Source: an uncultured Shimia sp.
GTDB lineage: Bacteria; Pseudomonadota; Alphaproteobacteria; Rhodobacterales; Rhodobacteraceae
DNA: 64,000 bases
Assembly: GCA_937897325.1 (NCBI GenBank)
Contig: CALCOY010000070.1
Location: 1-64,000, forward strand
Reading direction: 5' to 3'
Positions 16,316 through 25,119 of the stretch are shown here, piece after piece. Numbering within the stretch: position 1 is the first letter of the stretch; the number at the start of each line of letters is the position of its first letter. The translations under genes and the position numbers were made by a program. A model generated the notes under the pieces. That model saw only the letters and a program-made list of their open reading frames with translations, ran no database searches and was not told the origin of the DNA.

Positions 16316-17512
16316 TCAGAGAACTTCAAACAATCCTGCGGCGCCCATACCGCCACCCACGCACATCGTGCAGACGACGTATTTGGCGCCCCGACGTTTG
16401 CCTTCGATCAGGGCATGGCCCACCATTCTTGCACCCGACATGCCATAAGGGTGTCCGATCGAGATCGCACCACCGTCAACGTTCAGAAGTTCATCGGGGA
16501 TGCCCAGCTTGTCCCGAGAATAAAGCACCTGGCAGGCGAAAGCCTCGTTAAGCTCCCAAAGCCCGATGTCATCCATTTTGAGCCCATGTGCCTCAAGCAG
16601 TTTTGGAACTGCAAAAACCGGACCGATCCCCATCTCGTCCGGTTCGCAGCCCACCGCCATGACACCAACATAGCGCCCGAGCGGTTCCAGGCCTTTCTTC
16701 TCAGCCAGCGAGGCCTCCATCACGACCGAAGCTGACGCTCCGTCGGATAACTGTGATGCATTGCCTGCCGTGATATGCTTGCCTTCTTTCACGTGAATGC
16801 CGTCCTTGAAAACCGGTTGTAGCCCTGCGAGGCTTTCTGCAGTTGTGCCTGGTCGGTTGCCTTCGTCTTTTTCAAGCGTGACTTCGTGCTGAGAGATCTC
16901 CTTTGTTTCCTTGTCCTGCATCATCATCACGGTGGACATCGGCACGATCTCATCGTCGAACCGCCCCGCCTGCTGGGCGTCATGCGTACGCTGCTGGGAT
17001 TGTGCGGCATAGGCGTCTTGCTGTTGGCGTGTGACCCCATAGCGCTCGGCCACGGTTTCGGCTGTTTCCAGCATCGTCATGTAGATTTCCGGCTTGGTCT
17101 CTTTCAGCCAGGGATCCGCCTTCACCCGCATTTCGGGTGTTTGCACCATCGAGATGCTGTCTACCCCGCCACCGACAACGATATCCATTCCGTCTTGAAC
17201 CACCTGCTTTGCGGCCGTTGCAATCGCCATCATCCCACTGGCACATTGGCGATCAAGAGACATGCCTGCCACTGTGACTGGCAAACCAGCCCTGATTGCT
17301 GCCTGGCGCGCGATGTTGCTGGCCGTGTGGCCCTGTTGGAGCGCGGCCCCCCAGACCACGTCGTCGATCGCCGCCCCTTCCATACCAGAGCGTTCCACTG
17401 CATGGGTGATCGCATGTGCCGAAAGCGCCTGCGGTGTGGTCGCATTGAAAGCGCCGCGATAGGCTTTGCCGATGGGAGTGCGTGCGGTTGAGACGATGAC
17501 GGCGTCGCGCAT
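16316..17512 (-). CDS. Acetyl-CoA C-acyltransferase (3-ketoacyl-CoA thiolase)
   Basis: Degradative thiolase that cleaves 3-ketoacyl-CoA with CoA to acetyl-CoA and a shortened acyl-CoA; 398 residues, normal length. The nucleophilic Cys is in [16 protein letters not shown] (about residue 90). The conserved NEAFACQ, the catalytic His in [13 protein letters not shown] and the second Cys in [16 protein letters not shown] are all present. It lies between a 3-hydroxyacyl-CoA dehydrogenase-type SDR and the nitronate monooxygenase in the catabolic run, where it would carry out the last step of a beta-oxidation turn. It is not assigned to a named paralogue. Confidence 0.94.
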   Translation of the reverse strand: MRDAVIVSTARTPIGKAYRGAFNATTPQALSAHAITHAVERSGMEGAAIDDVVWGAALQQGHTASNIARQAAIRAGLPVTVAGMSLDRQCASGMMAIATAAKQVVQDGMDIVVGGGVDSISMVQTPEMRVKADPWLKETKPEIYMTMLETAETVAERYGVTRQQQDAYAAQSQQRTHDAQQAGRFDDEIVPMSTVMMMQDKETKEISQHEVTLEKDEGNRPGTTAESLAGLQPVFKDGIHVKEGKHITAGNASQLSDGASASVVMEASLAEKKGLEPLGRYVGVMAVGCEPDEMGIGPVFAVPKLLEAHGLKMDDIGLWELNEAFACQVLYSRDKLGIPDELLNVDGGAISIGHPYGMSGARMVGHALIEGKRRGAKYVVCTMCVGGGMGAAGLFEVL

Positions 17513-17548
17513 TTTGTTTGTCCTTTTGGTTCTTGACTGAGGGCGTTT

Positions 17549-17580
17549 CGGGGGCGCGGCCCCCGGACCCCGGGATATTT
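17549..17580. repeat. GC-rich intergenic hairpin of Rhodobacteraceae type
   Basis: Between the SDR stop and the thiolase start lies GGGGGCGCGGCCCCC followed by GGACCCCGGGATATTT. The first part is an inverted repeat, and the CCCCGGGATATTT tail is a string I recall as recurring between genes in Rhodobacteraceae genomes. It may act as a transcript-processing or attenuation hairpin. Only one copy was seen in this window. Confidence 0.5.
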
Positions 17581-17607
17581 ACGACCCAGAGAATATGGGA
17601 TTGCGAT

Positions 17608-18525
17608 TTACCAATTGAGCGAAAGGCCTTTGGCCTGAGCCGCCCGAACAGCGTATTTGCGGGTTTGACTAAAGGCGTCCTGAAGCTCTTGCTGATGAGT
17701 GGGTTCGGTAATGTCGGCCCAACTGTCAGCAACGGCTTCAGGCGTGATCTCGCCTTCGATGAGGTGGCCTTGCGTCTCGTAGATGCGGGTTTGTGCAAAG
17801 GTGCCTGCTCCGGCAGAGAGAATGGTCCGGGAAGGACCGTTTTCACTAACCAGATAAAGCACGCCGGGCGTGATCGTTTCGGGTTTGAGAAGTGCCAGCG
17901 CCTCGTCCGGCATGAGACTTTCTGTCATGCGGGTTGCCGCGGTTGGAGCGAGTGTATTCACACGGATGTCGTCGCGCCTCCCTTCGAGGTGCAGAACATT
18001 CATCAGCCCAACCATCGCAGCCTTGGCGGCCCCGTAGTTAGACTGACCGAAATTGCCATAAAGCCCCGAAGCAGAGGCGGTGAGCACAATGCGACCGTAA
18101 CCCTGTTCTCGCATGATCGGCCAGACCGCATGACAGCAGGTCGCGCTGCCCATAAGATGCACGTCCACAACCTTGCGGAAATCATCAAGCGTCATCTTCG
18201 CCAAGGTTTTGTCGCGCAGAATACCAGCGTTGTTGATGAGGACATCGACCCGGCCCCATTCTTTCATGGTTTCGCCGACCATGTCGGTGACCTGCTCTTC
18301 GTTCGAGACATCAGCGCCGTTGGCTATTGCCTCACCGCCAATTGCCTTGATCTTTTCCACGACAGAAATGGCCGCGTCCGAAGAAACGCCCTGCCCGTCT
18401 GTGCTTGCACCGAGATCATTGACCACTACCCTAGCCCCGCGCTCGGCAAGCCCAAGCGCGTGGCTGCGGCCCAAACCAACACCCGCGCCCGTGACGATCG
18501 CCACCCGATTGTCAAAACGGATCAT
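17608..18525 (-). CDS. SDR family (3R)-hydroxyacyl-CoA dehydrogenase-like oxidoreductase
   Basis: Short-chain dehydrogenase of 305 residues, resembling the dehydrogenase domain of peroxisomal multifunctional enzyme 2 (HSD17B4). It shows RVAIVTGAGVGLGRSHALG, VVVNDLGASTDGQG, the NNAG motif, Ser in LTASASGLYGN and Tyr/Lys in SNYGAAKAAM, so the catalytic set is complete. The start is placed at 18525 (MIRFDNRVAIV), which gives a one-codon-scale overlap with the upstream SDR stop; a longer frame lacks motifs. An 80-residue extension after the SDR core (GEITPEAVADSWADI...) is usual in this subgroup. It likely oxidises the 3-hydroxyacyl-CoA for the adjacent thiolase. Confidence 0.9.
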   Translation of the reverse strand: MIRFDNRVAIVTGAGVGLGRSHALGLAERGARVVVNDLGASTDGQGVSSDAAISVVEKIKAIGGEAIANGADVSNEEQVTDMVGETMKEWGRVDVLINNAGILRDKTLAKMTLDDFRKVVDVHLMGSATCCHAVWPIMREQGYGRIVLTASASGLYGNFGQSNYGAAKAAMVGLMNVLHLEGRRDDIRVNTLAPTAATRMTESLMPDEALALLKPETITPGVLYLVSENGPSRTILSAGAGTFAQTRIYETQGHLIEGEITPEAVADSWADITEPTHQQELQDAFSQTRKYAVRAAQAKGLSLNW

Positions 18526-19349
18526 CAGCCCTCCATCGCCGCGCGGAAGAGATTTGGGCCCGACATAACCTGTATGCCACCTGAAACCGGCAGGATCGCC
18601 CCAGTCAGATAGCTGCCGCCTTTGCCGCAAAGAAACTGCATACATCCTGCAATGTCCTCTTCACGGCCCACGCGGCCCAATGGCACATCGTGACCAACCT
18701 TTTTGCGCATATCCTCATCGGCTGTCGCAAAAGCAGTCATGCGGCTGACGAACGGCCCCGGCGCGAGCGCGTTGACCGTCACGTGGTAGCCCGCAAGTTC
18801 CTTTCCCATGATCTTGGTCATGTGCAGAACTGCGGCTTTCGAAGCCGCATAGCTGTAGGCGCCGTCGCCAAGGGCGGCGTCCCCCATGACGGAACCGACA
18901 TTGACCACCCGCGCAGGGTCATCGGGCGTTGCGGTTTGCATGAGCATCGGGAGGAGCTTTTGCGTCAGGTGAAAAAGCCCTGCGACGTTCACATTCATCA
19001 CCTTTTCCCAAGCGTGATGCGGGAACTGACCCATAGGCGCCCCCCAAGTAATGCCAGCATTATTCATCAGAATATGCAACGTGTCGGTCCGTTTGCCGAT
19101 CTCAGTGACAAGGGCATCTACGCCTTCCTCACTGCCCACGTCACCGCCAAAACCTTCGCAACTGCCCTTGAGGCCGAGCGCGTTCAGTTCTGTCGCAACC
19201 GCCTGACACGCGTCTTCCTTGCGGGAGGCTATGTAGACCTTGGCGCCCGCAGCCAGCAGTCCTTCTGCGGCCATGCGCCCGATTCCAGTGGCGCCGCCAG
19301 TTACCAAGGCCACCTTGTCGTTCAGTGAAAACAGTGCATCAGGGGTCAT
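18525..19349 (-). CDS. SDR family oxidoreductase
   Basis: Classical short-chain dehydrogenase of 274 residues. Cofactor motif: KVALVTGGATGIGRMAAEG. Catalytic set: NNAG at about residue 96, Ser in VVNVGSVMGD, and Tyr-x-x-x-Lys in YSYAASKAAV. A C-terminal LTGAILPVSGG closes the fold. It differs from the neighbouring SDR, so the two probably act at different steps, for example a 4-hydroxy or 3-oxo group versus the 3-hydroxyacyl-CoA. It is 13 bp downstream of the acyl-CoA dehydrogenase gene and coupled to the next SDR. The substrate is not inferable by motif. Confidence 0.9.
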   Translation of the reverse strand: MTPDALFSLNDKVALVTGGATGIGRMAAEGLLAAGAKVYIASRKEDACQAVATELNALGLKGSCEGFGGDVGSEEGVDALVTEIGKRTDTLHILMNNAGITWGAPMGQFPHHAWEKVMNVNVAGLFHLTQKLLPMLMQTATPDDPARVVNVGSVMGDAALGDGAYSYAASKAAVLHMTKIMGKELAGYHVTVNALAPGPFVSRMTAFATADEDMRKKVGHDVPLGRVGREEDIAGCMQFLCGKGGSYLTGAILPVSGGIQVMSGPNLFRAAMEG

Positions 19350-19362
19350 TCTTAGTCCTTAT

Positions 19363-20478
19363 TCAGAAGCCACGCAAAGCGGCCACTTTGCCCGCATGGT
19401 AGCCATAGTCGCCCAGCCATTCAGCCGCGACCCGGGCGCGTTTCATGTAAAACCCCATGTCGTAAGCATCGGTCATCCCAATCCCACCATGCATTTGCAC
19501 GCCTTCCTTGACTGCAAGTTCCGCGGTTTTCGTGGCCCGCGCTTTGGCGAGCGAGACGGCAAGCGTGGCTTCAGCCGCATTCTCGTCAAGCATTCGCCCT
19601 GCATTTGTGATCGCGGATGCTGTCACCTCGGCCTCACACCACAGATGCGCCGCGCGATGTTGGAGCGCCTGGAAAGCGCCGATCGGCACACCAAACTGCT
19701 TGCGCTCTTTCAGGTAGCCGACAGTCATGTCTAGGGCGCCAGCAGCAAGACCGGCCATTTCAGCTGCAAGCGCGGCCTGGCCTGCTTCGAGCGCGGGTTT
19801 AAGAACCGTCATTGCGTCATCGACCTGCCCCAAAACGTCGTCACCTGTGGCTGCCACGTCTTCAAACGTGATGCGGGCAGCATCACGGCTGTCGATAAGA
19901 TCCATCGGATCGCGGTTGATCCCGTCCCGGTTGGCGGGCAGATCGAACAGCGTCAACCCCTCATCCGTTTTGGCAAGCACCAGCAGCCGATCGGCGGCCA
20001 TGCCATCGCAAGCGAAGGTCTTTGTGCCGCTCAATCGAAAGCCGTTGCCGTCTGGTGTCGCAGCAAGCTCGGCAGCGTCAGGCTCATGCTTGGAGGTTTC
20101 ATCCACGGCCAGCGCATAGATCACCTGACCCTCAGCTATCTTGCGCAACGCATCGCTGGCCCGGTCATCTGCCACCTGCCGCAGAGCGGTCGCGGCCATG
20201 ACAGCCGTGCTCAAAAACGGGGATGAGACCAGCGTCTTACCCATTTCCTCAGCAAGGATTCCGGCAGCCGCATGCCCCATGTCCGAACCACCTGCGCTTT
20301 CCGGCACAAGAACTCCGGTCCAGCCCAACTCGGCCATCTGGCTCCACAATTCGGCGTCATACGTGCGGCACTCGTCCCGCATCTTGCGCAGATGCCCGAT
20401 GGGGGCCGCGTCATCGAGAAAGCTGCGCGCCGCATCGGCCAGCATCACCTCGTCTTCGGTCTTTTGAAGCGACGTCAT
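19363..20478 (-). CDS. Acyl-CoA dehydrogenase, probable non-catalytic-type partner subunit
   Basis: FAD-dependent acyl-CoA dehydrogenase fold, 371 residues (LADAARSFLDDAAPIGHLRKMRDE...GWTGVLVPESAGGSDMG; MHGGIGMTDAYDMGFYMKRAR). The C-terminal segment that usually carries the catalytic Glu reads RVAAEWLGDYGYHAG and not the canonical EGT/EGGTSE form. This matches the pattern of heterotetrameric dehydrogenases such as the actinobacterial FadE28-FadE29 type, where one subunit lacks the base. It starts 4 bp inside the stop of the preceding dehydrogenase gene, so the two are translated as a pair. Assignment as a subunit partner is an inference. Confidence 0.9.
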   Translation of the reverse strand: MTSLQKTEDEVMLADAARSFLDDAAPIGHLRKMRDECRTYDAELWSQMAELGWTGVLVPESAGGSDMGHAAAGILAEEMGKTLVSSPFLSTAVMAATALRQVADDRASDALRKIAEGQVIYALAVDETSKHEPDAAELAATPDGNGFRLSGTKTFACDGMAADRLLVLAKTDEGLTLFDLPANRDGINRDPMDLIDSRDAARITFEDVAATGDDVLGQVDDAMTVLKPALEAGQAALAAEMAGLAAGALDMTVGYLKERKQFGVPIGAFQALQHRAAHLWCEAEVTASAITNAGRMLDENAAEATLAVSLAKARATKTAELAVKEGVQMHGGIGMTDAYDMGFYMKRARVAAEWLGDYGYHAGKVAALRGF

Positions 20479-21629
20479 CCCGGCAACTCCAACACACGCC
20501 TTGAGATAATGGACAGCATGACCTCGGATGTCCCGCCCTCGATGGAATTGGCCTTCGTGCGCAGCCAGTCAGACGGCAAGCCGTCATGCCCGTCCCAGGC
20601 CAATGCATCAGAGCCGCCGCCCTCCATCATTAACTCATGCCGACGCTTGTTGAGCTCGGTTCCGTAGTATTTCAACATGGCCGAGGCGTCGCCGATCGGC
20701 TGCGTTTCGGCCTGATCCTTGTAGCGTTCGAGCGTCAGCGCCATAGCGAGGCTGTCGACTTCGCACTCCATTGCTGCAGCGCGCCGATCCGCCGTATCGA
20801 GCCCATGCGCCATCTCAGCCAGCACCGCACCAACAGGACGTCCGCCAAGAAGGCCGCCGCCACCGCCTGAAATCATCTCGCGTTCATGCGTGAGCAGATA
20901 CTTCGCCACATCCCAACCTCTGTTTTCATCGCCGACGCGCTGATGGCGCGGCGTGCGCACGTTGTCAAAGAACGTCTCGCAAAATGGCGACTTGCCCGAG
21001 ATCAGGCGGATCGGTCGCGTGCTCACGCCTTCCGTCGACATATCGATCAGGATGAAAGAGATGCCCTTGTGTTTGGGCGCATCTTTGTCTGTGCGGACCA
21101 GCGCGAAGATCCAGTCGGCCTTGTCGGCATAAGAGGTCCAGACTTTCTGCCCGTTGACCAAATAATGATCGCTGTCGATCTCGGCCTTGGTCTGAACGCT
21201 GGCCAGATCGCTGCCTGCGCCGGGCTCCGAATAGCCCTGACACCAGCGCACCTCACCACGGGCAATCGGCGGAAGATACTCCAGCTTTTGTTCATGTGTC
21301 CCAAAATGCAAAAGGGCAGGTCCCAGCATCCAGATCCCAAAGCTTTCCAGCGGCGACCGCGCGTTGATCCGCGCCATCTCTTCCTTGAGGATCTTGTCTT
21401 GTGCACGGCTAAGCCCACCACCACCGTACGCTTCGGGCCAGCTCGGGACCGTCCAACCCTTGGCCGCCATTCTGTCCAGCCAGATCCGCTGCGCATCAGA
21501 CGTGAATTTCCAGCGTTTCCCGCCCCAGCAAATCGTCTCTTCGGTCACCTGACCATCGCGCATCTCTTCTGGGCAGTTGATGTCCAACCACGCACGCATC
21601 TCGGCGCGGAATGCTGCCAAATCGTCCAT
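20475..21629 (-). CDS. Acyl-CoA dehydrogenase, catalytic-type subunit
   Basis: FAD-dependent acyl-CoA dehydrogenase of 384 residues. It has the N-terminal KGWTVPSWPEAYGGGGLS, the FAD/substrate loop WCQGYSEPGAGSDLASVQTKAE, GQKVWTSYADKADW, and the C-terminal NSIEGGTSEVMLSIISRRVL containing the likely catalytic Glu. It is the first gene of the long minus-strand run and overlaps the second dehydrogenase gene by 4 bp. GGAGG-type sequence precedes the ATG at 21629. The divergent gene on the plus strand starts 148 bp away, so the gap holds both promoters. The substrate is probably a branched, hydroxylated or otherwise non-linear acyl-CoA. Confidence 0.92.
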   Translation of the reverse strand: MDDLAAFRAEMRAWLDINCPEEMRDGQVTEETICWGGKRWKFTSDAQRIWLDRMAAKGWTVPSWPEAYGGGGLSRAQDKILKEEMARINARSPLESFGIWMLGPALLHFGTHEQKLEYLPPIARGEVRWCQGYSEPGAGSDLASVQTKAEIDSDHYLVNGQKVWTSYADKADWIFALVRTDKDAPKHKGISFILIDMSTEGVSTRPIRLISGKSPFCETFFDNVRTPRHQRVGDENRGWDVAKYLLTHEREMISGGGGGLLGGRPVGAVLAEMAHGLDTADRRAAAMECEVDSLAMALTLERYKDQAETQPIGDASAMLKYYGTELNKRRHELMMEGGGSDALAWDGHDGLPSDWLRTKANSIEGGTSEVMLSIISRRVLELPG

Positions 21630-21671
21630 GGCTTGCCTCCCTCATAGCTCATGGCACTTGCCGTAACGTCC

Positions 21672-21686
21672 ACCCGCCAGACGGGT
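21672..21686. promoter_or_regulatory. Candidate operator in divergent promoter region
   Basis: ACCCG-CCAGA-CGGGT, a 5-bp-arm inverted repeat, lies in the 148-bp gap between the divergent acyl-CoA dehydrogenase and quinone oxidoreductase genes. Outer GTAA and TTAC bases extend it imperfectly. It could be bound by the missing regulator of the island, since no TetR- or GntR-type gene is in the cluster. The arms are short, so chance is not excluded. Confidence 0.3.
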
Positions 21687-21777
21687 TTACACGGACAAGC
21701 TGTCGCAGGCAGGATTGCGTAAAGCCCGCCATGATGCACCTATGCCGTTGCGTCACCGGGTCAAAGGGAGGATCACG

Positions 21778-22773
21778 ATGAAAGCCATGCTAAGCAACGC
21801 CCCCGGCGGACCGGGCACTTTGGAATGGACCGAAACGCAGACACCCGAGCCCAAAAAAGGTGAAGTGCGCGTTGCGGTGAAGGCTGCTGGCGTGAACTTT
21901 CCGGACACTTTGATCATCCGCGATCTTTACCAGCTTAAACCGCCACGCCCGTTCGCGCCGGGCGGCGAGGTTGCCGGCGTGGTCGAGGCCGTTGGCGAAG
22001 GCTGCGAGACGCTTTCGGTGGGCGATAATGTCATCGCCATGCCGGGCTTCGGCGGCTTTGTCACGCATATATGTGTGCCGGAAATCGCATGCCTGAAAAT
22101 GCCTGAGGGTATGCCCTTTGATGAGGCGGCCTCCTTCATCTTCACCTACGGCACATCGCATTATGCGCTGAAAGACCGGGCTGCGTTGAAAGCGGGTGAG
22201 ACACTTTTGATCCTCGGGGCGGCTGGCGGAGTCGGTGCCGCAGCTGTCGAGCTTGGCAAGGCGGCCGGCGCCCGGGTCATCGCGGCAGTATCATCTGAAG
22301 ACAAGGCCACCTTCTGCACAGAATTGGGCGCCGACGAGACGATCATTTACCCACGCGAGATGGACCGCGACGCACAAAAAACGCTGTCGGGCGAGATCAA
22401 GAAAATCGCCGGTCCAAAGGGCGTTCAGGTCGCTTACGACGCCGTGGGGGGTGACTACGCTGAGCCGGTCATACGCTCCATGGGCTGGGGTGGTCGGTTC
22501 CTGGTCGTTGGGTTTCCGGCGGGCATTCCCAGCATTCCGCTGAACCTGACGCTTCTGAAGTCCTGCCAGATCGTTGGGGTGTTTTGGGGTGCATCGGTGC
22601 GGATGGATCCAGAGGGCCACGCCGCGAACATGGCCGATCTTTTCCGGCTTTATGCGGAAGGAGAGGTCAAACCACGGATCACGGCACGCTTCCCCATGGA
22701 AGAAGCTGCAAAAGCGCTCGATCACATTGGGGATCGCAAAGTTTTGGGCAAGGTCGTGCTCACGGTTGATTGA
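21778..22773 (+). CDS. NADPH:quinone oxidoreductase-type zinc-independent MDR protein
   Basis: Medium-chain dehydrogenase/reductase of the quinone oxidoreductase group, 331 residues from the ATG at 21778, chosen because AAAGGGAGG lies just upstream (an in-frame ATG at 21715 has no such site). Markers: VKAAGVNFPDTLIIRDLYQ, PGGEVAGVVEAVGEG, the Rossmann loop LLILGAAGGVGAAAVELGKAAGA. It lacks the zinc Cys clusters of alcohol dehydrogenases. It is divergent from the acyl-CoA dehydrogenase operon and probably shares control with it. It could reduce an enoyl or quinone intermediate. Confidence 0.9.
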   Translation: MKAMLSNAPGGPGTLEWTETQTPEPKKGEVRVAVKAAGVNFPDTLIIRDLYQLKPPRPFAPGGEVAGVVEAVGEGCETLSVGDNVIAMPGFGGFVTHICVPEIACLKMPEGMPFDEAASFIFTYGTSHYALKDRAALKAGETLLILGAAGGVGAAAVELGKAAGARVIAAVSSEDKATFCTELGADETIIYPREMDRDAQKTLSGEIKKIAGPKGVQVAYDAVGGDYAEPVIRSMGWGGRFLVVGFPAGIPSIPLNLTLLKSCQIVGVFWGASVRMDPEGHAANMADLFRLYAEGEVKPRITARFPMEEAAKALDHIGDRKVLGKVVLTVD

Positions 22774-22874
22774 TGTCGGCCACCAGACATCGTTCAGCAC
22801 AGCCTTCATGTATCGCAGGACGCAAGCATTGTGTTTTGGACTTCGGGCGGCATCGGCAGGCTCTGCCGCGTCTT

Positions 22875-23534
22875 CTAAAGACCTTCCAGATGGCTGGTGT
22901 CATTGAATCCGCGCACGACCATCCGCCCGTCCTGTATCACCAACCGACTGATCGACCCATTGGCGGCTCCGTGAAAGGCGAAGGGTTCCGAATTTGTTGC
23001 AATCGCCATGGCTGCTCCGATCACACCACCATGAACAAAGACCGCAATGCGCTCATCGCTATGGGCTGCCGCCAACCGCAAGAGCCCTCGCCGCACGCGT
23101 CCAAAGAATGCCGCTCGCGTTTCAGCACCCGGAATGGCCGCCCAATCCTGCGTTTCGATAACCTTGTGATAGGTCGGATCGCCCTCGGCCGCCTTGATCC
23201 GATAAAGTCCGCGATCCCAATCGCCCAAATGCACTTCGTGCAGGTCCGGATCCTCGATCGGTGTTATGCCAAGATGTCCCGCAAGTGGGGCTGCCGTCTG
23301 ATGGGTCCGCCGCAACTTCGTCACGTAAAGCGCTGCAAAATTGTCCTTTTTCAGCCGTGCAGCGACGGCTTTGGCTTGCCTTTCGCCCTGCGGATGAAGC
23401 GCAGGATCACCGTGCCCGTCCTTATCCGCAAAATCCACACCGGGCCGCGCCGGTTCACTTTCACCGTGCCGAATCAGCAAAAGATCCGCCGACCCTTCGG
23501 GTGGTGCATAGACCGGTTGTCTGTACTCTGTCAT
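22875..23534 (-). CDS. Histidine phosphatase family protein
   Basis: Phosphoglycerate mutase-like phosphatase, 219 residues from MTEYRQPVYAPPEG. It has the complete catalytic set: the RHG motif in LLLIRHGESEPARPG, an Arg-containing LRRTHQTAAPLA, and the second His in IAVFVHGGVIGAAMAI. It is the second phosphatase of this fold in the island, and unlike the one at 14534-15178 it keeps both histidines. The start at 23534 leaves a 43-bp gap to the divergent oxidoreductase; a longer frame would run into that gene's start. Substrate unknown. Confidence 0.88.
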   Translation of the reverse strand: MTEYRQPVYAPPEGSADLLLIRHGESEPARPGVDFADKDGHGDPALHPQGERQAKAVAARLKKDNFAALYVTKLRRTHQTAAPLAGHLGITPIEDPDLHEVHLGDWDRGLYRIKAAEGDPTYHKVIETQDWAAIPGAETRAAFFGRVRRGLLRLAAAHSDERIAVFVHGGVIGAAMAIATNSEPFAFHGAANGSISRLVIQDGRMVVRGFNDTSHLEGL

Positions 23535-23577
23535 CGCGCATCCTCTTTTTCTTCCGCTTAATTCAAGGAGCCCCTCC

Positions 23578-24582
23578 ATGTCCAACCGTCAAATCGTTGT
23601 CGAAACCTTGCCCACGGGTGAGTTGACCGAAGGTCATTTCAAGCTGAAGAACGCCGCAATGCCGGAACCGGACGATGGTGACGTTCTGTTGCGCACAATT
23701 CTGATGAGCATTGATGCAGCCAACCGCGCCTGGATGCAGGGGGCCACCTATCGCGCCGCGATCAATCCCGGCGATCCGATGCCGACCTATGCCATTTGCG
23801 AGGTGATGCAGTCCAATTCCCCGCGCGTCGCGGTTGGGGACATTGTGGGTGCCGAGGCCGTCTGGACAGAGTATCTGACGGCACCTGCGCACAAGGTTCA
23901 AAAGATGCCCAAAGTTCCGCGATTAGAAAATCTATTGTCTGTCTTCGGAATTGCCGGCCTGACCGCCTTCCACGGTCTTGTTGGCGTGGGTCAGCCCATT
24001 ACCGGTGAAACGCTTGTGGTATCTGCTGCGGCCGGTTCTGTCGGCGGCTTTGTGGGTCAGATTGGCAAAGCGCTTGGCCTGCGGGTCGTGGGCATCGCGG
24101 GTGGGCCCGAAAAATGCGCTTATGCAACGGAAGAATTGGGCTTCGACGCCTGCATTGACTACCGAGCTTCCGGCATGTTCAAAGCGCTCAAGGCCGCCTG
24201 CCCCGATGGGGTCGATATCTACTTCGACAATGTTGGCGGCCCCATTCTTGAGACCACGCTTGCCCTTATGAATGAACGCGGACGGGTCGTCTGTTGTGGG
24301 GCTATCAGCCAGTACGAAACCGACACCCCGACAGGTCCCCGCAACCTGCCGGGACTCGTCGTGACAAAGCGTCTGCGGATGGAAGGATTCATCGTTTTGG
24401 ACTACGTTGCAGACAATCCGAAAGCCCTGCGCGCGCTCCAGCAATGGGTGCAAAGCGGTCAGATCAAGACGCGCGAGGATGTCGTGGAAGGCCTTGAAAA
24501 CGCTCCAAAAGCGCTGATTGGACTTTTGCATGGAGACAATACGGGTAAGCGGTTGGTTCGTGTCGGTGGAGATCCAGCCTGA
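23578..24582 (+). CDS. NADP-dependent oxidoreductase (CurA/leukotriene B4 12-hydroxydehydrogenase type)
   Basis: MDR-superfamily double-bond reductase, 334 residues, with the PTGR/CurA pattern: LRTILMSIDAANRAWM, GVGQPITGETLVVSAAAGSVGGFVGQIGKALG for NADP binding, DIYFDNVGGPILETTL, and GRVVCCGAISQYE. Known relatives reduce alpha,beta-unsaturated ketones or prostaglandin-like compounds with NADPH. AAGGAG lies just before the ATG. Its stop overlaps the start of the MaoC gene by one base (TGATGG context), so the two are co-translated. In the island it may reduce an unsaturated intermediate before beta-oxidation. Confidence 0.92.
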   Translation: MSNRQIVVETLPTGELTEGHFKLKNAAMPEPDDGDVLLRTILMSIDAANRAWMQGATYRAAINPGDPMPTYAICEVMQSNSPRVAVGDIVGAEAVWTEYLTAPAHKVQKMPKVPRLENLLSVFGIAGLTAFHGLVGVGQPITGETLVVSAAAGSVGGFVGQIGKALGLRVVGIAGGPEKCAYATEELGFDACIDYRASGMFKALKAACPDGVDIYFDNVGGPILETTLALMNERGRVVCCGAISQYETDTPTGPRNLPGLVVTKRLRMEGFIVLDYVADNPKALRALQQWVQSGQIKTREDVVEGLENAPKALIGLLHGDNTGKRLVRVGGDPA

Positions 24583-25061
24583 TGGCTGAGATCGACGACG
24601 CCAAGGCGGCAATGGAAGCGCAGATCGGCGAGGAAGTGGGTGTGGCGAACTGGATCACGGTTGATCAGGCCATGATAGACCAATTTGCCGACGTGACCCA
24701 TGACCATCAATGGATCCATATCGATCCGGCTCGCGCTGCCGCCGAGACACCCTTTGGCGGCGCTATCGCCCATGGCTTCCTGACGCTCAGCCTCGCGAGC
24801 CGGTTTGCCTATGATTGTTTTGATCTGGCGCCAGGGCAGACCATGGGCGTGAACTACGGTTTCAACAAGCTGCGGTTTCTCAATCCGGTGCAGGCGGGAT
24901 CGCGCCTACGCGGTCGCTTCACGCTCAAAGCGGTCACGCAGCGGAACGCAACAGATCTTCTACGCGAGACGCAACTAAAAATTGAAATAGAGGGTAGCGA
25001 CACCCCAGCACTTGTTGCAGATTGGCTGGGGCTGGCAGTTTTTGCACAGAAAGACGCCTGA
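24582..25061 (+). CDS. MaoC family (R)-enoyl-CoA hydratase-like dehydratase
   Basis: Single hotdog-fold hydratase of 159 residues. The hydratase-2 region reads THDHQWIHIDPARAA...TPFGGAIAHGFLTLSL, with the catalytic Asp/His pair and the Gly-rich loop. It hydrates trans-2-enoyl-CoA to the (R)-3-hydroxyacyl-CoA, the stereoisomer used by MFE-2-type SDRs such as the one encoded at 17608-18525. No crotonase gene is in the island, so MaoC plus that SDR would complete the beta-oxidation turn. It is coupled to the upstream NADP oxidoreductase gene. Confidence 0.9.
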   Translation: MAEIDDAKAAMEAQIGEEVGVANWITVDQAMIDQFADVTHDHQWIHIDPARAAAETPFGGAIAHGFLTLSLASRFAYDCFDLAPGQTMGVNYGFNKLRFLNPVQAGSRLRGRFTLKAVTQRNATDLLRETQLKIEIEGSDTPALVADWLGLAVFAQKDA

Positions 25062-25119
25062 GACTGGACAGTGATGCACGGCGTTGGATAGTACATCGGA
25101 CCAAAGGTAAGAGAATCCA

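Noticed and set aside
17518-18612. Long plus-strand open frame (364 codons)
   Set aside because: It is antisense to the well-supported SDR gene, whose codon bias leaves the opposite strand open. No family features.
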